Assembly: GCA_945871455.1 (NCBI GenBank)
Contig: CAMBXJ010000077.1
Coordinates: 1-11,460 of the forward strand
Direction of reading: 5' to 3'
From: Asaia bogorensis
GTDB lineage: Bacteria; Pseudomonadota; Alphaproteobacteria; Acetobacterales; Acetobacteraceae
DNA: 11,460 nt
This document shows positions 1-6,635 of the stretch, piece after piece (position 1 is the first letter of the stretch; every line of letters begins with the position of its first letter). Made by a program: the position numbers and the translations under genes. The notes beneath the pieces are model-generated. The model was not told the origin of the DNA. It searched no databases and saw nothing but the letters and a program-made list of their open reading frames with translations.

Positions 1-46
1 TTGGCTTCTTTGCCTCTCCCGGGGTCGTGGGCTATGGGATCGCGCC

Positions 47-1039
47 ATGACCGCCTTGCTGGAAGAATCTAAGGCCGGCATCGCCCGGGCCGCCGCCCTG
101 CTGCGCGCCGGGGACCTGGTCGCTTTCGCCACCGAGACCGTGTACGGGCAGGGCGCCGATGCGACCAATGCGCAAGCCGTTTCCGCTATTTTCGAGGCGA
201 AGGGGCGACCTCGGTTCAATCCGCTGATCTGCCATTACGCCGACACGGACGCGGCCTTTGCCGACGGTACGGCAGACGCGCGGGCCATCCGCCTGGCGCG
301 CGCGTTCTGGCCTGGCCCGCTGACATTGGTGCTGACACGGCGGCCAACCTGTCCGGTGGTCCTGCTGGCGTCCGCCGGATTAGATACTTTGGCGCTGCGG
401 GTGCCGGCGCATGCGACCGCCCTGGCCCTTTTGCGATCGGTCGGACGCCCTGTCGCCGCCCCTTCCGCCAACCGGTCGGGCCTGGTCAGCCCGACAACCG
501 CCGCCCATGTTATGGACGGTCTGTCCGGCCGGATCGCCGCCATTCTGGCTGGCGGTCCCTGCGCGGTGGGTGTCGAGTCAACCGTCCTGGACCTGAGCGG
601 GCCGGCCGCGTTCCTGCTACGGCCGGGCGGCGTGACGATCGAAGCCATCGAGGCCGAGATCGGTCCGGTCGGCCGACATCCCCCGGCATCGGATCAGCCA
701 ACCGGGCTGCGTTCCCCCGGCATGATGGAATCCCATTATGCCCCGTCCCTGCCCGTGCGCCTGAAGGCCCGGACCGTGTCCACGGCGGAGGCTTTGCTGG
801 CGTTCGGCCCCGCGCTGACGGGATCCGGCGCCGTGTTCAATCTGTCGGCATCCGGCGACCTCCGTCAGGCGGCGTCCCGCCTATTCGAAGGTTTGCGCTG
901 GCTGGACACCGAAGCTCGGCGGTTGGGCCTGACCCACATTGCCGCCATGCCCATCCCGGATCGCGGGCTGGGCATGGCAATCAACGATCGTCTGCGGCGA
1001 GCGGCGGCCTCCCGGGATGGCTTCCCACCCCGCGCGTAA
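47..1039 (+). CDS. tsaC: L-threonylcarbamoyladenylate synthase, Sua5 type (two-domain)
   Basis: This cytosolic enzyme makes threonylcarbamoyl-AMP from threonine, bicarbonate and ATP, the first step of t6A formation at position 37 of ANN-decoding tRNAs. The YrdC domain spans about residues 10-205. It shows the ETVYG entry motif (residues 30-34), KGR (52-54), SAN (140-142), GVESTV (175-180) and LRPGGV (191-196), the KxR and SxN residues being the family's nucleotide/threonine-pocket signature. A linker with SPGMMESHYAP (223-233) leads to a C-terminal Sua5 domain (about 237-325). At 330 aa it fits Sua5 rather than the roughly 190-aa single-domain TsaC. The start is ATG at 47 with a modest GGGA upstream. 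The gene converges on gltA with only 13 nt between stop codons. Family assignment is firm. The paralogue-level name (tsaC or sua5) is convention. Confidence 0.95.
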   Translation: MTALLEESKAGIARAAALLRAGDLVAFATETVYGQGADATNAQAVSAIFEAKGRPRFNPLICHYADTDAAFADGTADARAIRLARAFWPGPLTLVLTRRPTCPVVLLASAGLDTLALRVPAHATALALLRSVGRPVAAPSANRSGLVSPTTAAHVMDGLSGRIAAILAGGPCAVGVESTVLDLSGPAAFLLRPGGVTIEAIEAEIGPVGRHPPASDQPTGLRSPGMMESHYAPSLPVRLKARTVSTAEALLAFGPALTGSGAVFNLSASGDLRQAASRLFEGLRWLDTEARRLGLTHIAAMPIPDRGLGMAINDRLRRAAASRDGFPPRA

Positions 1040-1052
1040 CCTTGCCCGCGGT

Positions 1053-2360
1053 TCAGCCGCGATTGGCGGCCGGCACGTAGTCCCGCAGGGGCGCGCCGGT
1101 GTAGATCTGCCGCGGACGGCCGATGCGCTGCTGCGGGTCTTCCATCATTTCCTGCCACTGGCTGACCCAGCCGACAGTGCGCGACACCGCGAACAACGCG
1201 GTGAACATGCTGGTCGGGAAGCCCATCGCCTTCAGGATGATGCCCGAATAGAAATCGACGTTCGGGTAGAGCTTGCGGTCGACGAAATACGGGTCGCTGA
1301 GCGCGATCTTCTCCAGCTCCATCGCCAGATCCAGCAGCGGATCGCCCTTGATCCCGAGCTCGCCCAGCACGTCGTGGCAGGCCTTCTGGATCAGCTTCGC
1401 GCGGGGATCGTAGTTCTTATAGACGCGATGGCCGAAGCCCATCAGCTTCGTGTGGTTGTCCTTATCCTTCACGTCGGACAGGAACGCCTTGATGTTGCGG
1501 ACATGGCCGATCTCGGCCAGCATTTTCAGCACCGCCTCGTTGGCGCCGCCATGCGACGGACCCCACAGGCTGGCGATGCCGGCGGCTATGCAGGCGAACG
1601 GATTGGCCCCGGTGGACCCGGCCAGACGCACCGTGCTGGTGGACGCGTTCTGTTCATGATCGGCGTGCAGGATCATGATCAGGTCCATCGCCTTCGACAG
1701 GACCGGGTTGACCTTGTATTCCTCGGCCGGCACGGCATGGAACATATGCAGGAAATTCTCCGCATAGGTCATGTCGTTGCGCGGATAAATGAACGGCTGC
1801 CCGACCGAGTATTTATAGGCCCAGGCCGCGATCGTCGGCACCTTGGCGACCAGGCGGAAGGCGCTGATGCGGCGGCTTTCCGGGTCGTGGATGTCCAGGC
1901 TGTCATGGTAGAAAGCGGACAGCGCGCCGACGACGCCGCACATCACGGCCATCGGATGCGCATCGCGACGGAACCCGTTGTAGAAGGCGCGGATCTGCTC
2001 GTGCAGCATGGTGTGGCGCATCACGCCGAGCTCAAAATCCTTGCCCTGTTCGGCGTTGGGGAGTTCACCGTTCAGCAGCAGGTAGCAGACTTCGAGGAAG
2101 TTGGACTTCTCGGCGAGCTGTTCGATCGGGTAGCCGCGATACAGCAGCACGCCCTCATCGCCATCGATATAGGTGATCTTGCTGTCGCAGGACGCCGTCG
2201 CGCCGTAGCCGGGATCGAAGGTGAAGATACCCAGATCGTTGTAAAGCCTGCGAATGTCGAACACATCCGGGCCAACCGTGCCGGACAGCAGCGGCAGCTT
2301 GGATGTCTTGTTCGATCCTTCGACGGAGATGGTCACGGTTCGATTGGGGGTGGCGGTCAT
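1053..2360 (-). CDS. gltA: citrate synthase (type II, GltA)
   Basis: Condenses oxaloacetate with acetyl-CoA to citrate at the entry of the TCA cycle; cytosolic. The 435-aa product is close to the roughly 430 aa of hexameric type II bacterial enzymes and has their N-terminal beta-rich extension (about residues 6-60). The catalytic triad is visible: His270 in [11 protein letters not shown], His311 in [13 protein letters not shown] and Asp369 in NVDFYSGI. The oxaloacetate-side segment [14 protein letters not shown] lies at 232-245. I start at ATG 2360, preceded by GAGG 8 nt upstream. An in-frame TTG at 2390 would add ten unconvincing residues. It is followed by the convergent tsaC gene. Upstream lies a 478-nt gene-free leader, so it probably has its own promoter rather than being cotranscribed with the LLM gene. 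Function is certain from the motifs; NADH sensitivity cannot be judged here. Confidence 0.97.
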   Translation of the reverse strand: MTATPNRTVTISVEGSNKTSKLPLLSGTVGPDVFDIRRLYNDLGIFTFDPGYGATASCDSKITYIDGDEGVLLYRGYPIEQLAEKSNFLEVCYLLLNGELPNAEQGKDFELGVMRHTMLHEQIRAFYNGFRRDAHPMAVMCGVVGALSAFYHDSLDIHDPESRRISAFRLVAKVPTIAAWAYKYSVGQPFIYPRNDMTYAENFLHMFHAVPAEEYKVNPVLSKAMDLIMILHADHEQNASTSTVRLAGSTGANPFACIAAGIASLWGPSHGGANEAVLKMLAEIGHVRNIKAFLSDVKDKDNHTKLMGFGHRVYKNYDPRAKLIQKACHDVLGELGIKGDPLLDLAMELEKIALSDPYFVDRKLYPNVDFYSGIILKAMGFPTSMFTALFAVSRTVGWVSQWQEMMEDPQQRIGRPRQIYTGAPLRDYVPAANRG

Positions 2361-2368
2361 GCGCGTGT

Positions 2369-2372
2369 CCTC
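2369..2372 (-). promoter_or_regulatory. ribosome binding site deciding the gltA start
   Basis: On the minus strand GAGG lies 8 nt before the ATG at 2360. This supports that start over the in-frame TTG 30 nt further upstream, which has no comparable purine tract. Confidence 0.6.
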
Positions 2373-2453
2373 GGTTGTGCTGGCGGGCAATCACCGCCGA
2401 TCCCGCCATCCCCCATCGGCACCAATCGGGCCGCGGGGAATGGGCTTACGGCA

Positions 2454-2482
2454 AAACTATGGCGCTCTGCTTCGCAACGCAA
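2454..2482 (-). promoter_or_regulatory. candidate gltA promoter
   Basis: On the minus strand TTGCGT (plus 2477-2482) and TAGTTT (plus 2454-2459) are separated by 17 nt. TTGC-type -35 boxes are usual in alphaproteobacteria. The -10 is a weak match to TATAAT. It would give a leader of roughly 85-90 nt before gltA. This is a visual match only; the surrounding spacer is GC-rich and other sites are possible. Confidence 0.25.
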
Positions 2483-2776
2483 CATGTCCCACCGCAAAGG
2501 CAATCTCTCGGCCGGTGCCGGCACGTCAGCCATGCGTGTCCGGCCATGCTCGCGCCAACGCAACGGGCCAGCGAACCGATTGTCACGGACCGACAGAATG
2601 TGCCCGACGATGCGGCCGGACCGCGCCGGCTGGAAAAAAGCGGTGGCTTCCCCCGTCCCCGCCGGGTCGTGGGAGCATGCCGGACCGGCCGCGGCAAGCG
2701 CCATGCGGCGGCGGTTCGGCTGTTGCATCAGACCGGGTCGGCCCTTCCATGATGCAATTCTTCCATCCCTGACGCG

Positions 2777-2820
2777 CCGGACCGCGCGGCCCCTGTCCAC
2801 GCCGCTGTCGCGCGGTCCGG
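2777..2820. repeat. 12-bp perfect inverted repeat downstream of the LLM gene
   Basis: The arm CCGGACCGCGCG (2777-2788) is exactly complementary to CGCGCGGTCCGG (2809-2820) across a 20-nt loop. CGCG at 2773-2776 and 2823-2826 extends the stem beyond a small bulge. It starts 18 nt after the LLM stop codon, the usual place for a terminator, but neither strand has a T-tract after the stem. It may therefore be a factor-dependent end, an mRNA 3'-stabilising hairpin or a dispersed repeat. Confidence 0.6.
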
Positions 2821-2838
2821 TTCGCGATCACGCTCCGA

Positions 2839-3981
2839 TCAGGCGGGGGCGAACAGGCGCTCGTCGCTGGCCTCGCTCTTGCCCTCGAAGGGATCGATCT
2901 CCCCCTGGAACGCGGCATCCCGTTGCAGGACCGGCATGACCTTCTCCGCGAACAGCCGCATGTTCAGTTCCGCCAGATGGTGCGGCATGCTGCCGAAAGA
3001 AAATTCCGTGACCAGGTGATCCATGCCGGTCAGCCGCCGCAACTCGGCGATCTGCTGGATGCAGTCGTCCGGCGTGCCGGCGATCTGGATGCTGACATAG
3101 AAATCGGTGGCCTTGGACCGGAACGATTCTTCCTTCATCTTCGTATAGGTCTTGGCCAGCTTCCCGTACGACTCATAGCCCTTCACGTTGGCCAGATGCC
3201 CGTCCGAGAAATGGTAATGATTGTCGATCGAATCCCATTTTTCGCCCAGGTATTTCCGCGCCCAACCCAATGCCTCCTCTCGGGTTGGCGCGCAGGCGAC
3301 ATTGGTCAGCACGATCGGCGGGCGCGGCGTGTGACCGACGCTGCGGGTGATCTCCCGATAGCGATGGATGTCCTCTGCCGCCTTCGCCCATTCGTTCTGC
3401 ATGACCACCAACATGCCGAATCCCAGGCGCGCCATGATTTCCGCCGATTCCGGGCTGACCGAGGACGCGTAGAACCGCCGTTCCGGGTGGGAGATCGGCC
3501 GCGGGCGGATCGACATTTTCGGGATCTGGTAGAATTCGCCCTGCCAGTCGAAGGTTTCGTTGCTGAGTGCCTTCATGACAAGCTGCGCGGATTCCACGAA
3601 GCGACCGCGGGCTTCGTCCATCGGGATACGGAAACCCTCATATTCCACCGTTGCCGCGCCGCGTCCGAAGCCCATCAGGGTGCGCCCGCCGCTCATGATA
3701 TCCAGCAGCGCGATCTGTTCCGCGACCCGGATCGGGTCGTGCCAGGGCAGCACGATCACGCAAGTGCCCAGGGTGATCTTGCTGGTGCGGCCGGCATAAT
3801 AGGACAGCAGTTGCAGCGGCGCCGGCGACATCGAATAACCGGTGAAATGGTGCTCCAACGCGAACAGCGAGTCGAAGCCCAGCGGTTCGGCAAGATCGCC
3901 CATCGACATATGTTCATTGTAAAGCGCCACATCCGGCCGATCGGGCTGGGCGAGAATGCTGAGGGCTGTACCGACTTTCAT
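2839..3981 (-). CDS. LLM-class (luciferase-like) flavin-dependent monooxygenase
   Basis: Predicted cytosolic TIM-barrel oxidoreductase that uses reduced flavin, supplied by a separate reductase, and O2 to oxygenate an unidentified substrate. The 380-aa product starts MKVGTALSIL, a typical first strand. It carries EHHF (43-46), the dimer and flavin-side segment SGGRTLMGFGRGAA (97-110), the YASSVSPESAEIMARLGFG strand-helix (171-189) and the late signature AGTPDDCIQQI (301-311), all usual in bacterial luciferase-family enzymes. ATG 3981 is preceded by AAAGGGAG 8 nt upstream. It is the last gene of a probable three-gene unit after the NIPSNAP and LigB-like genes, 154 nt downstream of the latter. 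No flavin reductase is visible in the window. The family is clear. The substrate and the class (alkane, sulfonate, terpene or aromatic-type) cannot be told. Confidence 0.9.
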   Translation of the reverse strand: MKVGTALSILAQPDRPDVALYNEHMSMGDLAEPLGFDSLFALEHHFTGYSMSPAPLQLLSYYAGRTSKITLGTCVIVLPWHDPIRVAEQIALLDIMSGGRTLMGFGRGAATVEYEGFRIPMDEARGRFVESAQLVMKALSNETFDWQGEFYQIPKMSIRPRPISHPERRFYASSVSPESAEIMARLGFGMLVVMQNEWAKAAEDIHRYREITRSVGHTPRPPIVLTNVACAPTREEALGWARKYLGEKWDSIDNHYHFSDGHLANVKGYESYGKLAKTYTKMKEESFRSKATDFYVSIQIAGTPDDCIQQIAELRRLTGMDHLVTEFSFGSMPHHLAELNMRLFAEKVMPVLQRDAAFQGEIDPFEGKSEASDERLFAPA

Positions 3982-4076
3982 GGATAGGTCTCCCTTTAGA
4001 GTGATCGCGTTGACGTTGAGCGAATTGTAATACCAACCGGCCGAAACAAGGAACCATAGGCGTCCCCGTTTCGTCG

Positions 4077-4097
4077 TTGCCGGACTTGACCCGGCAA
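4077..4097. repeat. hairpin between the LigB-like and LLM genes; possible dispersed palindromic unit
   Basis: TTGCCGG (4077-4083) pairs with CCGGCAA (4091-4097) across the 7-nt loop ACTTGAC. The block resembles intergenic palindromic units that recur in many alphaproteobacterial genomes, a likeness from memory. There is no T-tract in the direction of transcription, so it need not terminate. A second weaker stem (CCGAC 4112-4116 with GTCGG 4124-4128) sits closer to the LigB-like stop codon. Confidence 0.5.
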
Positions 4098-4135
4098 TCC
4101 GCTCCAGTCACCCGACAAACCAGGTCGGACGGACC

Positions 4136-5119
4136 CTACCGGAAACTCGCGAAACAAAGCCCGGTCCCGGTCAAGGCCGGCGTGCGATAGCCAGGCACAT
4201 AGGTCACCCACGCCAGGTCAAGGCCGGAAACGGCACCCGCCAGACAGATCCAGTTACGGATCTCCGAACTGCCAGACTGCAACTTGTGCAACGGCGCGGT
4301 GCGCAGGAAGGCTCCGTCCTTGCGGCGCAGCGCATCGATGACCGCATGATCGAACACTGCGTCGACCAGGAAATGCGACAGCCCGCCCGAGGCAAAAATG
4401 CCTATCCGGCGATCACCCGGGCAGGACGCGACGCCGCGCGCCAGTGCCTCTCCCAGGGCATGGCAGCGCGCGGGGGATGGCTGGTTCGGCGGGTAATAGG
4501 CATTCAGGAACACGGGCACGATCGGGATCGGTTCCGTACCCATACAAAAACGATGCACCCAGGAATAGGCATGCCCCTCCGCCCGATCCGGTGGCAGGCC
4601 ACGCATGACGGACAGGTCGAAGCCGTCCGCGCTCAGGGCGCCGATCAGATGGCGGGCGAGGCCGGCATCGCAGGGATATTCGACATCGTGGTCTTCTTCC
4701 CGCAGCCGCATCATGGCCACATCCAGCGGATCGGTCACCGGTGTTCGGCGCGCATTGCGGATGGTGTCCCCATGATAGAGACCGATCGCCGGCATGTTCG
4801 TGTGATCGAACAATTCCTCCTGATCATCCCCGACGACGATCAGCGCGTCCAGTTTCATGGCCTCGATATCGTCGCGCAGCCGGCGGATCGCGGCCTGCGC
4901 GTCGGCATGGCGTGCGGCCAGCGCATCGGCCGCGATCAGCGTCGCCGCATCCGCGGGGGCGCGCGCCAGCACGTCCTCGTAACGACAGGGCACGCCATCG
5001 AAATCGACCAACTGGCGTGCCATGTCGCGCCGCAGGAACGCCCCAAGCTGCCAGTCTTCCACCCGGGCAGCCAACATCGGGCTGTGCGAAGAGCCGAAAC
5101 CGGCGACCAGATGAGCCAT
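4136..5119 (-). CDS. LigB-type class III extradiol dioxygenase family protein
   Basis: Members of this family open catechol-type rings with O2 at a non-haem Fe(II). The 327-aa product begins MAHLVAGFGSSHSPML, with His12 at the place of the first iron ligand of LigB. GGLSHF (residues 245-250) gives His249 as the catalytic-base equivalent, and SGSSEIRNW (282-290) gives Glu286 as the third ligand. At the second ligand site, where LigB and gallate dioxygenases have a NDHxxxF motif, this protein reads GDDQEELF (97-104), so Gln100 stands where His is expected. No LigA-like small subunit or fused LigA domain is present. ATG 5119 has AAGGAG 8 nt upstream. It lies between the NIPSNAP and LLM genes, probably cotranscribed. 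The fold assignment is good. Ring-cleaving activity and substrate are uncertain because of the altered ligand. Confidence 0.85.
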   Translation of the reverse strand: MAHLVAGFGSSHSPMLAARVEDWQLGAFLRRDMARQLVDFDGVPCRYEDVLARAPADAATLIAADALAARHADAQAAIRRLRDDIEAMKLDALIVVGDDQEELFDHTNMPAIGLYHGDTIRNARRTPVTDPLDVAMMRLREEDHDVEYPCDAGLARHLIGALSADGFDLSVMRGLPPDRAEGHAYSWVHRFCMGTEPIPIVPVFLNAYYPPNQPSPARCHALGEALARGVASCPGDRRIGIFASGGLSHFLVDAVFDHAVIDALRRKDGAFLRTAPLHKLQSGSSEIRNWICLAGAVSGLDLAWVTYVPGYRTPALTGTGLCFASFR

Positions 5120-5127
5120 GTGGGTTG

Positions 5128-5133
5128 CTCCTT
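5128..5133 (-). promoter_or_regulatory. strong ribosome binding site of the LigB-like gene
   Basis: AAGGAG on the minus strand, 8 nt before the ATG at 5119, is one of the best Shine-Dalgarno matches in the window. It argues for efficient independent initiation after the structured NIPSNAP/LigB spacer. Confidence 0.7.
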
Positions 5134-5176
5134 CAATCAGGCCGAGCGTCCGGTCCAGCCCGAGTCCTCATCCAAC

Positions 5177-5210
5177 GCCGTCGGAAAATCCGACGGCTTT
5201 ATCCGTCGGA
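5177..5210 (-). promoter_or_regulatory. two mutually exclusive hairpins (attenuator-like) between the NIPSNAP and LigB-like genes
   Basis: Read on the minus strand, segment 1 (plus 5203-5210, TCCGACGG) pairs over 8 bp with segment 2 (plus 5189-5196, CCGTCGGA) across loop ATAAAG. TTTT follows immediately (plus 5185-5188), a terminator-like form. Segment 2 can instead pair over 9 bp with segment 3 (plus 5177-5185, TCCGACGGC) across a 3-nt loop, which destroys the first hairpin and absorbs part of the T-run. It lies about 20 nt after the NIPSNAP stop and about 45 nt before the LigB ribosome site. The pairing is read directly from sequence. A regulatory role is inferred; it may simply be a partial terminator that reduces expression of the downstream genes. 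Confidence 0.5.
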
Positions 5211-5230
5211 TATTGCCTGCCGGGATCCGA

Positions 5231-5851
5231 TCACCGGATCGGCGAGAACGACGACGGCATTACTACGGTGTTTTCCTGCTTGATCACGATGCCGGACGCG
5301 GCACCGCCCGGCGGCCACAGCCCCCGCGCGACGGCGTCGGCGCGGATGCGTTGGCGTTCGGCGGCATCCCGATAGGCCCAGATGTGCCACCATTTATTCA
5401 GCGCGCCGAATTCCGAGTACCACGCCCCAACCAACGGCGATAGTTTCACGCGTTCGTCAATTTTCGCGGACCAGCGCTCTATCATGTTGGGGATGGCGCC
5501 TGGCGCCAGGGTGTAGGACCGGATTTCGAAGATCGGTCCGACATCCATCGGCTCCAGCTTCGGAGAGAATGGGGCGGGCACGAATATCTCGCTCTGCATC
5601 GAGACGATGAATTCGCGGATCGGCGGTGGCCAGGCTTCCTCCTTCGCGGCGGCGGCACGCACGGCGTCGCGATGTTCAAAACTCTCATAGGGCCAGACAT
5701 GGATGATCTGGTTCAACGGGCCGATTTCAGAGTGCCAGAAGGCCCCCAGGCGAGAGTGTTTTTCCCGGATCGGCAATGCCGCGCCGAAGCGCTTCTCGGC
5801 CTCGGCCACGGTCGTCGGCCGCAATTGATAGGTTCGGACCTCGATGATCAT
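5231..5851 (-). CDS. tandem NIPSNAP-domain protein
   Basis: The 206-aa protein consists of two NIPSNAP (dimeric alpha/beta-barrel) domains in tandem, about residues 1-98 and 106-206. Each copy opens with an E(V/I)R(T/S)Y strand (IIEVRTYQL and IFEIRSYTL). Each continues with GAFWHSEIGPLNQIIHVWPY or GAWYSEFGALNKWWHIWAY, then a basic/acidic helix and a WPP segment, and ends in PFSP or SFSP. NIPSNAP proteins are small cytosolic ferredoxin-like folds related to ABM and EthD domains. Their bacterial roles are mostly unproven and they often sit beside catabolic oxygenases. I start at ATG 5851, where the domain begins and GGGAG lies 7 nt upstream, not at an in-frame codon 27 residues earlier. It is first in the probable operon with the LigB-like and LLM genes, 111 nt before the former. 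A role in substrate handling or intermediate turnover is inference. Confidence 0.9.
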   Translation of the reverse strand: MIIEVRTYQLRPTTVAEAEKRFGAALPIREKHSRLGAFWHSEIGPLNQIIHVWPYESFEHRDAVRAAAAKEEAWPPPIREFIVSMQSEIFVPAPFSPKLEPMDVGPIFEIRSYTLAPGAIPNMIERWSAKIDERVKLSPLVGAWYSEFGALNKWWHIWAYRDAAERQRIRADAVARGLWPPGGAASGIVIKQENTVVMPSSFSPIR

Positions 5852-5858
5852 TGGCACG

Positions 5859-5863
5859 CTCCC
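5859..5863 (-). promoter_or_regulatory. ribosome binding site deciding the NIPSNAP start
   Basis: GGGAG on the minus strand, 7 nt before ATG 5851. It coincides with the start of the conserved NIPSNAP fold. The in-frame upstream extension, roughly 27 Arg/Pro-rich residues, has no support. Confidence 0.65.
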
Positions 5864-5950
5864 GTTTCCGCGCGTTCGCCCCGGGCTGGATGCGGGGGGC
5901 ACGCGGCGCCTGTTGCAGGGTATGCGTGACACACCGGGTCGGGTCCGAGT

Positions 5951-5962
5951 GCGTGATCACGC
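5951..5962. promoter_or_regulatory. perfect palindrome GCGTGATCACGC, candidate operator
   Basis: A 12-bp perfect palindrome lying about 100 nt upstream of the NIPSNAP start, in the only long promoter region available to the NIPSNAP-LigB-LLM unit. Position and symmetry fit a dimeric regulator site. No regulator gene is adjacent and I cannot name a family for this site. Confidence 0.35.
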
Positions 5963-6396
5963 TCCAACCGCCGCAAATCTAGGGCCGTCTTCCCGCGATG
6001 TCACCTGACCGCCCGAACGCGGCATGGTTGTGCGTCACCGGGCGCCAATCCGATGCCGAGCGATGACCGATTGAAAGAGAAATGCAATAATTGATATCGT
6101 CAGAAATCATTCGTCGTATTATATTGCGCACGACACGGATGCGACTTCGGTCGAGCCATTCCTGCCCAGATCAAGTGGTTGGCCGGCCGCGGGCGAGGCT
6201 GGTGTGAGAGCGACCAGGGATGGGTGTGAATCAGCCGTGACTCTGCCTCCTTCTGAAAGCTCAACGAACTGCCCCACTATTCGCCACGCCGATCCGGCAA
6301 GCGGTGGCTCCGTCGCGAAACCTCCTGTCGCATTGGTCGGTTTCCATGCAACCCGACGGCCGGACGGTCGGGGCCGCGCCGCCCGACCGGGAGACT

Positions 6397-6408
6397 CATT
6401 GCGCAATG
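6397..6408. promoter_or_regulatory. perfect palindrome CATTGCGCAATG, candidate protein-binding site
   Basis: A 12-bp perfect palindrome, with ACTC and GAGT making a further imperfect outer symmetry at 6393-6396 and 6413-6416. It lies about 55 nt before the candidate -35 of the sigma-factor promoter, a normal place for an activator or repressor site. Function is inferred only. Confidence 0.3.
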
Positions 6409-6462
6409 TCCGAGTGACTATGGAATTAGCGCGAAATCGACGGGAATTTGACTCAATAGCCC

Positions 6463-6492
6463 TTGCCGCCCCGATTGTACTGATTGTATTTT
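6463..6492 (+). promoter_or_regulatory. candidate promoter of the sigma-factor gene
   Basis: TTGCCG (6463-6468) and TATTTT (6487-6492) are spaced 18 nt apart on the plus strand in an AT-richer segment. This would give a leader of roughly 140 nt. The match is moderate. No clear heat-shock type promoter (CTTGAA with CCCCAT) was found upstream. Confidence 0.3.
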
Positions 6493-6635
6493 TGTAACCG
6501 GGTGCAACGAACATGTCGAAATGATGAACGGCATGAGTGCATACTAGACGATCTGGGCGTTGTCCAACGGCCGGTGAATACAACCTAAGAGAGTATTGCG
6601 GGAAATGCTTCTCGTAACACAGGGCTGGACGGAAT

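Larger units (their letters stand above)
2361..2838. other. gene-free spacer between the LLM monooxygenase and gltA
   Basis: This 478-nt stretch separates two minus-strand genes. Several short open frames cross it on both strands, but none has a recognisable domain or convincing ribosome site. It holds the gltA leader and candidate promoter on the left. On the right is a run where GCCGGACCG recurs at 2615, 2679 and 2776, with an inverted partner ending at 2820. I see no RNA gene or mobile element. Confidence 0.6.
5852..6635. other. gene-free divergent spacer, partly AT-richer
   Basis: About 780 nt separate the NIPSNAP operon (-) from the sigma-factor gene (+). Open frames cross it on both strands (about 6204-6497 plus and 6119-6679 minus), but they overlap each other, show no third-position GC bias and match no domain I know. 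It contains two perfect 12-bp palindromes (5951-5962 and 6397-6408), an AT-rich stretch near 6070-6130 with a consensus TATAAT on the minus strand (plus 6118-6123), and a candidate sigma-gene promoter (6463-6492). No tRNA, IS end or CRISPR unit was seen. Confidence 0.6.

Noticed and set aside
1047..1061. Short CGCGG/CCGCG stem at the tsaC-gltA convergence
   Set aside because: The stem is only 5 bp, has no T-tract and overlaps the gltA stop codon, so it is too weak to call a terminator.
939..2939. 666-codon plus-strand open frame covering gltA
   Set aside because: It is antisense to gltA, whose catalytic motifs are intact, and it reads as His/Asp/Arg-rich low-information protein typical of a GC-rich antisense shadow.
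2923..3987. 354-codon plus-strand open frame over the LLM monooxygenase gene
   Set aside because: It is an exact antisense shadow of a well-supported luciferase-family gene, with Arg/His-rich shadow composition.
2826..5965. 11-nt direct repeat GATCACGCTCC at 2826-2836 and 5955-5965 bracketing the three-gene unit
   Set aside because: It looked like a target duplication around an inserted block, but in 11 kb of GC-rich DNA several chance 11-mer matches are expected. No integrase, terminal inverted repeats or composition change supports insertion.
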